From: CAINVV01 sp037440345
GTDB lineage: Bacteria; Bacteroidota; Bacteroidia; Bacteroidales; Prolixibacteraceae
Assembly: GCA_037440345.1 (NCBI GenBank)
Contig: JBBIUJ010000162.1
Span: 1-9,042, forward strand
DNA: 9,042 bases
Reading direction: 5' to 3'
Below, piece after piece: positions 1-6,441 of this stretch. The notes beneath the pieces were generated by a model that saw only the letters and a program-made list of their open reading frames with translations, was not told the origin of the DNA and did not search any database. Position 1 is the first letter of the stretch; every line of letters begins with the position of its first letter. The translations under genes were made by a program, and so were the position numbers.

Positions 1-826
1 TAAATAATTTAGGATCAGGATTTGCAGGCAGATCAGGGTCTCCTAAACGGAAGTCGCTTGGGAAATAACGAATCGGAAATCCCTCTCTTTGATCCCTGGG
101 ATGGCAATTCAATTTAAATTTGGTATCGTGATTGTATTTAACGTCTCCAACATTATCCGGAAAACTGATGGTCCAGTTGGTGCTTATCTGACATTGGGGT
201 TCGCGTACTTTTACCAAATTATAAATCTCCTGTAATGGCCATCGGCTGCTCGCTTTTTCCCAACTTCCGTCAAACCACAATTCTACAATGCGACCGTATT
301 TGCTGGTAATATCCATAATTTCAGTCAACTGATTGAGCATATACTTATTATATGCGGCATCCAGTGTTGTATCATTGACATCAGCATTTTGTTTACGATC
401 CCAAAGCGAATAGTAAATCCCCAACTGAATACCATATTTTTTACATGCTTTGGCTAATTCCTCCACAACGTTTGTTTTATTGCCAGAGGAGGCTACATCG
501 TATTCGGTGTATTTGCTGTCCCACATACAAAATCCGTCGTGATGTTTGGAAATCATAATGACATAATTCATTCCAGCCTCTTTAGCGGTACGAATCCATT
601 GTTCGGCATCAATCTTTTCAGGGGCATAGGTTTTGGCTGGTACGCTTCCATCAGTCCACTCCTTATCAACGAAGGTATTAATGCCGAAATGCATAAACAT
701 TCCATACTTGCGTTTGATCTGTTCTTTTTGCCATTTGCCTGGCTTGGTGGAAGGTATTGGCTCAATGTTTTGTGCGATTACCTGCGTACCTAAAAGTATT
801 AGTATGCTAATAATTAATGATTTCAT
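1..826 (-). CDS. GH29 alpha-L-fucosidase, exported, C-terminus cut off by window edge
   Basis: This is predicted to be a retaining exo-alpha-L-fucosidase of glycoside hydrolase family 29, releasing terminal L-fucose in the periplasm or outside the cell. The reading frame stays open to the left edge and 275 codons are visible, so roughly a third to a half of the protein is missing. Residues 1-18 form a Sec signal peptide with likely cleavage after VIA and before QN; there is no lipobox. The family signatures MFMHFGINTF (43-52), SKHHDGFCMWDS (93-104) and ELWFDG (182-187) are clear, and D186 of WFDG is the expected nucleophile. The acid/base residue varies in GH29 and I could not assign it. The start at 824-826 is the only one that gives a signal peptide. 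It lies 15 bases after the stop of the SGNH hydrolase gene, so the two are probably cotranscribed. The family call is firm; linkage specificity is unknown. Confidence 0.93.
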   Translation of the reverse strand, partial: MKSLIISILILLGTQVIAQNIEPIPSTKPGKWQKEQIKRKYGMFMHFGINTFVDKEWTDGSVPAKTYAPEKIDAEQWIRTAKEAGMNYVIMISKHHDGFCMWDSKYTEYDVASSGNKTNVVEELAKACKKYGIQLGIYYSLWDRKQNADVNDTTLDAAYNKYMLNQLTEIMDITSKYGRIVELWFDGSWEKASSRWPLQEIYNLVKVREPQCQISTNWTISFPDNVGDVKYNHDTKFKLNCHPRDQREGFPIRYFPSDFRLGDPDLPANPDPKLF

Positions 827-841
827 TTTTTGAATTGTTTT

Positions 842-1543
842 TTAGTTGGTATTATTATTATTGGTTAATTTTTTCAGTATAAGTGATGTTACTTGTCGTC
901 CAAGTGCCTGGTAGCCAGTTTCGTTATAATGAATTTTATCTCCGGAATACATTTCCGGATGATCAACTGTAACTTCAAATAAATCATCCACTTCAATTCC
1001 ATTTTCATGGCAAATCCTGAACATGATTTCATTCCGGATTTCGACCATCTTTAGATTCAATTCGTCTGATTTCCATCCTGAATAGCCGGGAAGTACCCGT
1101 GTTGATGTCGCTCCGATCAATTCGGCGCCCTGTCCGTGCTTTTCAAGCAACCGTACCAGTTTTTTCAAACCTTTTTCATACTGAGCAGAGTCGTATTCAA
1201 TGCCATGCAACCCATTGTTGAAATGGATCAAATCAAATTTATGATGAGTTATCAGATTTTTAATTTCATTGTGCAGGACAGGATCAATAATCCCACTGGA
1301 ACTGGTATAACGGGCCACATAGGCTTTACCTTTCAGGTTAGTTTCAACTACCGGATAATATCCCTGAGTAATAGAATTGCCTATAAGTAATACCCTTGGC
1401 AAATCACTTTTATTTGCTGATGGAATCCACACATTGGACCATTCAGTATCCTCATATCTAAGCACATTCTCGTTGAGCTGAGTCCAGGTTTCTAAGGGGA
1501 TTGCAACAATCATCAAAAGCATTGAAAGAAGTAATATTTTCAT
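842..1543 (-). CDS. Exported SGNH/GDSL-family hydrolase, probable carbohydrate esterase
   Basis: The 233-residue product looks like an SGNH-type esterase, probably removing acetyl or similar esters from a glycan. Residues 1 to about 22 are hydrophobic and resemble a signal peptide, though the cleavage site (near TWTQ) is not canonical. Block I is LLIGNSIT (52-59) with nucleophile S57. A glycine at 84 and the asparagines of HFNNGLHG (107-114) fit blocks II and III. Block V is GDKIHY (201-206), giving D202 and H205 of the catalytic set. The length suits a single-domain SGNH enzyme. The C-terminus ends in NNNNTN, encoded by an ATT trinucleotide run (851-862 on the plus strand) that may vary in length. 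The gene directly precedes the fucosidase. Its first 11 codons and leader recur as a broken copy at 3125-3176. The substrate is not evident; a non-carbohydrate esterase is possible but less likely here. Confidence 0.85.
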   Translation of the reverse strand: MKILLLSMLLMIVAIPLETWTQLNENVLRYEDTEWSNVWIPSANKSDLPRVLLIGNSITQGYYPVVETNLKGKAYVARYTSSSGIIDPVLHNEIKNLITHHKFDLIHFNNGLHGIEYDSAQYEKGLKKLVRLLEKHGQGAELIGATSTRVLPGYSGWKSDELNLKMVEIRNEIMFRICHENGIEVDDLFEVTVDHPEMYSGDKIHYNETGYQALGRQVTSLILKKLTNNNNTN

Positions 1544-1563
1544 ATCCTATTGGATTTTAGATT
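1511..1563 (-). repeat. Direct repeat copy 1: leader and first 11 codons of the SGNH hydrolase gene
   Basis: These bases match 3125-3176 in the same orientation, with the first 21 positions (1511-1531) identical, five mismatches in the next 22, and one single-base indel. The copy covers codons 1-11 of the intact SGNH gene and about 20 bases upstream of its start. Together with copy 2 it brackets the complete URO-D family gene. Confidence 0.85.
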
Positions 1564-1729
1564 TTACAATCATGTTTTCGCTTTTGGGAGGACATTTTTT
1601 TAATCGTATTTCCGGAGAACCTTTATCTTTTTGTTGCTATCACATCAGGAATTAACATGACCAGAATTATTTTTTTTCGATCAGGCTACCATTGATTTTA
1701 TTAGTTGGCATTAATGGTTTTTTGGAATA

Positions 1730-2998
1730 TTATTTTTGCGAATCTCCATTAAATTCGTGGATTGCATCAATCATCGCTACAATGTTCTCAACCGGAACAT
1801 TGGCTTGTAGATTATGAACGGTATTGAATACATAACCTCCGTCTTTGGCAAAGATATCGCAGTGACGAAGTACTTCTTCCCTTACTTGCTGTGGGGTGCC
1901 GTAGGGAAGCGTTGTTTGAGTATTGACTCCGCCACCCCAGAATGTGAGGTGTTTTCCATAGGTCTCCTTCAAATGTTTCGGATCCATTCCTTTTGCACTT
2001 ACCTGTACCGGGTTGATAATATCGAACCCTGCATCAATAAACCGGCCCATAAAACTTTCAACGGCACCACAGGAATGTTTAAAGGTCTTCCAATTAGTGT
2101 TGGTGTGTATCCAATCATTCACTCTTCGGTAATATGGCAACCACAAATCATCAAATTGTTCAGGGGCACAGAAAGTCGAATCCTGTGTTCCGAAATCGGT
2201 ACCACACAGGAATACTACATCAATATCATTCCCAACAGTATTGTATATTTTTTGCAAATTTTCAACAGCTAATAAAGTTTGACGATCAAATATTTCCTTG
2301 ATATAGTCACTCCGCATGATCGTACTCATATACCATTCAGCAATACCGCGAATACCACGAGGCTCTTTTAGCTGCATACCCGGTACAAGAGCAATGTCGC
2401 CTAAACAGGTACCACCCAACCCTGCAACGATTCCTTTACCTGATGTATTCACCTTTCCCAATTCTTTTTTCCAGTATCGTAAAGTGTCATCAGTTATTGG
2501 GGTGTACTCTTCCAGATTATCATCTACATTAAGATTCTCATCATCAATTGGTAGTTGCCGTTCAATAGCATCAAAAAAATAGCTAGTCTGTGGCATTTTT
2601 GCTGAAGGTGGAACAGTGGTATCACCTGAAGGGAAAGAGAGCAAATCGCCTTTTTCATCAGTCAAGATGCTGAACTTCTCGGGAACAAGAACTTCCTGAC
2701 CCCAAAAAGTCTTGAAGAGTTTTAATGGAGGCTGGTTGTTATAACCTAACATATTGTCATGACCCCATACCCCAATAACATCTATTCCAATTGCATCAAT
2801 CAGGTCGCTTTCAACGAGACCCAGCATCTGATATGGTTCTATTACCCTGACTGGACGTTTTTCCAATCCGTAATAATCACGAAGATTTTCCAACGATTTT
2901 ACATGAATACCGGTAACAGCATTGGAACCCATGTCAAAAACGATCCTTTCCGGTTCTTTGTGGTTTAAGGTTTGCTGTAATAATTCTCTTGAGTTCAT
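1730..2998 (-). CDS. URO-D/MtaA-superfamily protein (methyltransferase-like), complete
   Basis: The 422-residue protein belongs to the uroporphyrinogen decarboxylase fold family, which includes HemE and the zinc- and cobalamin-linked methyltransferases MtaA, MtbA and CmuA. It opens with a typical family N-terminus (NSRELLQQTLNHKEPERIVF) and has no signal peptide, so it should be cytoplasmic. KHSCG at 307-311 gives the HxC zinc pair H308/C310 found in MtaA-type enzymes. Counting back from the P of the conserved xPxEN motif (402), H395 of TVHNLQAN falls where MtaA/MtbA have their third ligand, a cysteine (alignment from memory). It is about 422 residues against roughly 340 for HemE or MtaA, the excess lying around residues 85-180. 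A housekeeping HemE is unlikely given length, motifs and context. The gene sits between sulfatase A and the SGNH hydrolase and is flanked by direct repeats. The reaction is unknown; methyl transfer from a sugar or other substrate is inference. Confidence 0.85.
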   Translation of the reverse strand: MNSRELLQQTLNHKEPERIVFDMGSNAVTGIHVKSLENLRDYYGLEKRPVRVIEPYQMLGLVESDLIDAIGIDVIGVWGHDNMLGYNNQPPLKLFKTFWGQEVLVPEKFSILTDEKGDLLSFPSGDTTVPPSAKMPQTSYFFDAIERQLPIDDENLNVDDNLEEYTPITDDTLRYWKKELGKVNTSGKGIVAGLGGTCLGDIALVPGMQLKEPRGIRGIAEWYMSTIMRSDYIKEIFDRQTLLAVENLQKIYNTVGNDIDVVFLCGTDFGTQDSTFCAPEQFDDLWLPYYRRVNDWIHTNTNWKTFKHSCGAVESFMGRFIDAGFDIINPVQVSAKGMDPKHLKETYGKHLTFWGGGVNTQTTLPYGTPQQVREEVLRHCDIFAKDGGYVFNTVHNLQANVPVENIVAMIDAIHEFNGDSQK

Positions 2999-3045
2999 AA
3001 TGTTGTTCTATTTAAAAGTTTTTCATTCGGTATTTATCACTTAAA

Positions 3046-3157
3046 CTATTTCTTTAACTCTACTTTCAGAACGGTGATATATTTGTTCAAATCTTTCACC
3101 AGAAAGGTCGTGGATAACTCATCACATCAAAAGCATTGAAAGAAGCGATATCTTCAT
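3046..3157 (-). pseudogene. Gene scar: SGNH-like N-terminus joined to an unrelated enzyme C-terminus
   Basis: An ATG at 3155-3157 starts the peptide MKISLLSMLLM, which differs from the intact SGNH hydrolase start (MKILLLSMLLM) at one residue and then hits TGA at 3122-3124. Shifting one frame, codons 3123 down to 3049 read as a 25-residue segment containing LVKDLNKYITVLKVEL, closed by TAG at 3046-3048. The alternating hydrophobic pattern looks like the final beta strand of a glycoside hydrolase, and a fucosidase C-terminus is possible. The simplest reading is an internal deletion that fused the start of one gene to the end of another. The N-terminal match is seen directly; the identity of the C-terminal piece is a guess. 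It lies 17 bases after the stop of sulfatase A. Confidence 0.5.
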
Positions 3158-3176
3158 ACACTATTGGTTTTAGATT
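3125..3176 (-). repeat. Direct repeat copy 2, downstream of sulfatase A
   Basis: This is the second copy of the repeat described at 1511-1563. It begins with the same 21 bases and keeps the start codon context, and it overlaps the sulfatase A stop codon (3175-3177) by two bases. In this copy the reading frame derived from the SGNH gene ends after 11 codons. The arrangement suggests that an SGNH gene once followed sulfatase A at a spacing of about 17 bases. Confidence 0.85.
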
Positions 3177-4767
3177 AATCTTTCGTGACGCGGCTTCCCC
3201 ACCAATCATTTTTAGGATCAAAATCTTTCTGTAGAATTTGTTTTCGCCCTTTCTCAACATTTGGCCAGACAACGGTTTTCATCCTGTTTAAATATTCGCT
3301 TTCTTTGTCTGCATTGTAGTTAGGGTCTTTTACCGGAAACTTAGCTCCAACCTTATGTAGGTAATCAAACAGTTCTTTACTCATCTGACTTGCCAATCCG
3401 GAATTTTTCGCAAAAACATCTGTTGTTTCTGCAGGATCGTTCTTTAGATTGTACAATTCTTCGTGGTCATCTTCGTAGTAATGAATCAATTTCCAATTAC
3501 CTTTCCGTATGATTGAACTTGGATCCCCCCCCTGGTTTCCATAATGCGGATAGTGCCAGATCAAAGCCCTTTCAGCGATTTTTTCCCCTTTCAGCAATGG
3601 GACCAAACTTACACCGTCTTCATGCTGGTCAGGCAACAAAGGTAAACCGGCAAGATCGAGAATGGTAGGATAAAAATCGGTGCCGGTGACAGGAACCTCA
3701 CTCTTTTTGCCATTCAATTTCATCCATGGCACAGAAATAAAATATGGTTCGCGAAGGCCACCTTCCCATTGATATCCTTTCCCGGCTCGCAATGGGGCAT
3801 TCGATGTGGAGTAGCCATCCGCAGAAACCACCCCGCCATTGTCGCTTGTAAATATGACGATCGTATTCTTATCCAATCCCAAATCCTTTAGTGCATTCAG
3901 AACCATCCCAACTGCATCATCCATCGATTCAACCAATCCGGCATAAATCGGGTTATCCTGGTGCAAACGGTAAGGCATCCTTCGTTCCATAGCAAAACCG
4001 CTGTCTGCAATTCCGGCTTTCTCTGCTTTGTCGCGGTACTTTCCCCATTTGGCCTCGGTTGTTTGAATAGGACCATGAACCGCATAAAATGACAAATAAG
4101 CTAAGAATGGTTGTTCGCTGTTTGCCTGCATGAATTTAACTGTTTCGGTTGCAAGCCTCATTTCAAGATTCTCCCCTTTGGGACCATCCGAAAGATTGGG
4201 GTTTTCGTAAGGTGAAAAGTAGCCTCCTTTCGGTTGTCCAAGATCCCAACCTCCTTTGTTAATGTCAAATCCATGATCTTCGGGCCAGGACCCTTTGCTG
4301 CCCAAATGCCATTTCCCGGCAAAAAAAGTACGGTAACCTGATTGCTTTAATGCTTCAGGTAAGGTAATAAAATCAGCAGGAAGGTTATGGACATAATCAG
4401 CCGGAAGCAGTCGGGAGTACCGGTTGTTTTTTCGCCAGTTTTCCCCGGAAGCCTCGCCAATATAGTTAGTAATTCCATGCCTGGCAGGAAATTTCCCGGA
4501 CAGAATACTGGCGCGTGACGGACTGCAAACCTGACAAGTAGCATACCCATTGGTGAACACCATTCCGGATTTGGCAATCTTGTCGATATTCGGGGTTTCA
4601 TAGTATTTACTACCTGTACAGCTTAAGTCGTGATATCCCAGATCATCTGCCAGAATGAACAGAACATTGGGTTTTTTGTTCTGAGCCACCACTGAATTTG
4701 AACTCAAGGGCAATAAACTGGTGGTTAGAAGTCCCGATATTAATAGATGATGATTAATTTTTATCAT
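3175..4767 (-). CDS. Sulfatase A: exported Cys-type S1 (formylglycine) sulfatase
   Basis: The 530-residue protein is a type I sulfatase that hydrolyses sulfate esters, here most likely on a carbohydrate. A Sec signal peptide covers residues 1-29 (cleavage after VVAQ or VVA). The formylglycine motif is CSPSR at 81-85, with C81 the residue to be oxidised. D41/D42 of LADDLGY and D309/N310 of SDNG are the expected calcium ligands; GKWHLG (151-156) supplies K152 and H154, and H231 lies in AVHGPI. All key residues are present, so it should be active if a maturating enzyme exists elsewhere. The length is normal. It resembles the S1 group with a PEDHGFDINKGGW segment, which I recall as near S1_16 (galactose/GalNAc 4-sulfate enzymes), but the subfamily needs a search. 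A run of eight G on the coding strand lies near codons 412-415. It follows sulfatase B by 89 bases. Confidence 0.95.
   Translation of the reverse strand: MIKINHHLLISGLLTTSLLPLSSNSVVAQNKKPNVLFILADDLGYHDLSCTGSKYYETPNIDKIAKSGMVFTNGYATCQVCSPSRASILSGKFPARHGITNYIGEASGENWRKNNRYSRLLPADYVHNLPADFITLPEALKQSGYRTFFAGKWHLGSKGSWPEDHGFDINKGGWDLGQPKGGYFSPYENPNLSDGPKGENLEMRLATETVKFMQANSEQPFLAYLSFYAVHGPIQTTEAKWGKYRDKAEKAGIADSGFAMERRMPYRLHQDNPIYAGLVESMDDAVGMVLNALKDLGLDKNTIVIFTSDNGGVVSADGYSTSNAPLRAGKGYQWEGGLREPYFISVPWMKLNGKKSEVPVTGTDFYPTILDLAGLPLLPDQHEDGVSLVPLLKGEKIAERALIWHYPHYGNQGGDPSSIIRKGNWKLIHYYEDDHEELYNLKNDPAETTDVFAKNSGLASQMSKELFDYLHKVGAKFPVKDPNYNADKESEYLNRMKTVVWPNVEKGRKQILQKDFDPKNDWWGSRVTKD
3525..3532 (-). 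repeat. Homopolymer tract of eight G (coding strand) inside sulfatase A
   Basis: The tract spans the end of the codon for Q412 through G413, G414 and the first base of D415 and is in frame as given. Slippage by one base would cut off roughly the last quarter of the sulfatase. Such a run stands out in an AT-rich region, but no phase variation can be shown from one sequence. Confidence 0.9.
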
Positions 4768-4856
4768 AATTTAGTTTTTAATGAATTGATAAATCCTGCT
4801 TCAAATCTCTTTTAATGAGACTAGTTAAGCTGGTATTGAAAATGAAATTCTAAAGG

Positions 4857-6359
4857 TCATTTTCTTACGCCCTGGCTATTACGTATTACCTCCAGCCGAC
4901 TCCTAAAATGCTTTACAATATCGGGATTACTTTCAGCAACATTCAGTTTTTCTGAGATATCTTTACGCAGGTTATACAATTCATCTTTGCCGTAACTTTC
5001 CTTCGGTATAAATTTCCAGTCTCCTATCCGAATAGCCAACTTCCCTCCATTATCCTGGATCAATACTTCATTATGCTTTGTTTTTGTTGCTTTCCCCAGT
5101 AGCACAGGAAGGGCATTTCTGCTGTCGGGTGCGTCCCCCTCCTTTAGATTAATGTTCATCAAATTGGCAAATGAAGCAAAAAGATCGGTGAAACTAATGG
5201 GAGCATCAGAAACTGCGGGCTTTATCCTAGCGGGCCAACTCACGATAAACGGAGTTCTCGTGCCTCCTTCGTAGAGGGAATTTTTATCGCCTTTTAAAAC
5301 ACCGGTAGGTTCGTGCCCATTCAGATTTTCCAAACCTCCATCTTTATATCCAAACTCACGTCTGACCGCGGATCCATTGTCACTTAGAAAAACGATCATC
5401 GTGTTCTTACTGATTTTCAAATCATCCAATGCTTTCAGGATTTCACCTACCGACCAATCCAATTCCTGAATAACATCACCATAAACGCCACACTCACTGC
5501 TTCCTTTAAACCGGGGGCCTGGTATACGGGGTTCATGAATACTGTGTGTAGCGAAATATAGAAAAAATGGTTTTTGTGCATTTTGCCTGATAAAATTTAC
5601 AGCTTTTCCGGTGAGTAGGTTGGCCATATCTTCATCCTTCCATAAAGCGCTTGTCCCACCAGCCATATAACCGATTCGGCTGACGCCATTTATGATGGTT
5701 TGATCATGTCCTTGGTTATATTTTAATGTCAGCAACTCGGGATGGTCTCGACCGGTAGGCCAATTTCCAACCGGCTTGCCATAGCTCACCTGAATCGGAT
5801 CGTTGGGATCTAATCCGACCACTTTCCCATTTTCCATATATATGCAAGGGGTTCTGTCGTTTGTTGCAGGATAGATATACGAATAGTCGAATCCGATATC
5901 TTTTGGAGAAGGTTTAACGAGTACATTGTAATCCAGTTTTCCATCCCCAAGACCAAGATGCCACTTTCCAACGCATCCAGTAAAATATCCGCTGATTTGC
6001 ATCAAACCGGGCATGGTCATAAAATTTTGTGAGATTGACATGGGAGCAGTGCCCGGGAGAATGGATACATTTTTTCTCCATGCATACTGGCCGGTTAAAA
6101 GGGAATACCGGGAAGGAGTGCAAGTTCCGGCCGGTGCATAACCGCTGGTAAACCGAATGCCATTTGCCGCCAACCGGTCAATATTAGGAGTTTTCAATTT
6201 GGTGCCACCGTAACAAACCGGATCGCCATAACCCAGGTCATCAGCAAGTATCACAATGATATTTGGTTTTTCCTGTTTAATATTTTTTGCTTCAATATTC
6301 AGAAACGGAGATGCAAGAAGTAAACAAGATGAAAAGCTTTTCAAGATTGAAGTATTCAT
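4857..6359 (-). CDS. Sulfatase B: exported Cys-type S1 (formylglycine) sulfatase
   Basis: The 500-residue protein is a second type I sulfatase, predicted to desulfate a sugar in the periplasm or outside. The signal peptide covers residues 1-24 (cleavage after IEA). The formylglycine motif is CTPSR at 80-84 with C80 the modified residue. D40/D41 of LADDLGY and D327/N328 of SDNG are expected metal ligands, and GKWHLG (131-136) and HSIHEPR (272-278) supply the usual K132, H134 and H275. The insert between about 165 and 235 (YPATNDRTPCIY onward) distinguishes it from its two neighbours and probably shapes the substrate pocket. Outside the N-terminus it is clearly divergent from sulfatases A and C, so the three likely cut different sulfate positions. 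The first 34 residues differ from those of sulfatase C at only two positions. It lies 82 bases after sulfatase C. Family is certain; subfamily and substrate are not assigned. Confidence 0.95.
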   Translation of the reverse strand: MNTSILKSFSSCLLLASPFLNIEAKNIKQEKPNIIVILADDLGYGDPVCYGGTKLKTPNIDRLAANGIRFTSGYAPAGTCTPSRYSLLTGQYAWRKNVSILPGTAPMSISQNFMTMPGLMQISGYFTGCVGKWHLGLGDGKLDYNVLVKPSPKDIGFDYSYIYPATNDRTPCIYMENGKVVGLDPNDPIQVSYGKPVGNWPTGRDHPELLTLKYNQGHDQTIINGVSRIGYMAGGTSALWKDEDMANLLTGKAVNFIRQNAQKPFFLYFATHSIHEPRIPGPRFKGSSECGVYGDVIQELDWSVGEILKALDDLKISKNTMIVFLSDNGSAVRREFGYKDGGLENLNGHEPTGVLKGDKNSLYEGGTRTPFIVSWPARIKPAVSDAPISFTDLFASFANLMNINLKEGDAPDSRNALPVLLGKATKTKHNEVLIQDNGGKLAIRIGDWKFIPKESYGKDELYNLRKDISEKLNVAESNPDIVKHFRSRLEVIRNSQGVRK

Positions 6360-6394
6360 GAGTTAATTATTTAATTAATTGAATATTAGATTTT
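6265..6394 (-). repeat. Shared leader/signal-peptide segment, copy in sulfatase B
   Basis: This stretch aligns without gaps to 7799-7928 (constant offset 1534) at roughly 84% identity by eye. It covers about 35 bases upstream of the start codon plus codons 1 to about 32. Similarity falls away in the mature sulfatase domain, where only the general family motifs match. Confidence 0.85.
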
Positions 6395-6441
6395 TAACTT
6401 TTACCATCAAAGCGGTAATTGCCCGGACGATAAATTTGTTC

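Noticed and set aside
539..833. Two overlapping plus-strand frames of 84 and 66 codons
   Set aside because: They mirror the fucosidase coding sequence and show no independent motif.
1688..1718. Inverted repeat ACCATT/AATGGT after the complete URO-D gene as a terminator
   Set aside because: The stem is only 6 base pairs with a 19-base loop, and on the minus-strand transcript it is followed by A-rich sequence, not a U run.
1814..2272. A 152-codon open frame on the plus strand within the complete URO-D gene
   Set aside because: It lies wholly antisense to a gene with clear family motifs, and its product has no recognisable domain or signal.
1730..2998. Housekeeping hemE (uroporphyrinogen decarboxylase)
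   Set aside because: The protein is about 80 residues longer than HemE, carries the HxC zinc motif of methyltransferases, and sits in a glycan-degradation cluster.
2999..3174. Bacteroidota-type promoter (TTTG and TAnnTTTG) upstream of the complete URO-D gene and in the other spacers
   Set aside because: I read the minus strand of each spacer and found no pair of elements at the expected spacing.
6325..6327. Cys12 in the shared signal peptide of sulfatases B and C as a lipoprotein attachment site
   Set aside because: It lies too close to the N-terminus, and the preceding FSS does not fit a lipobox; cleavage after residue 24 fits better.
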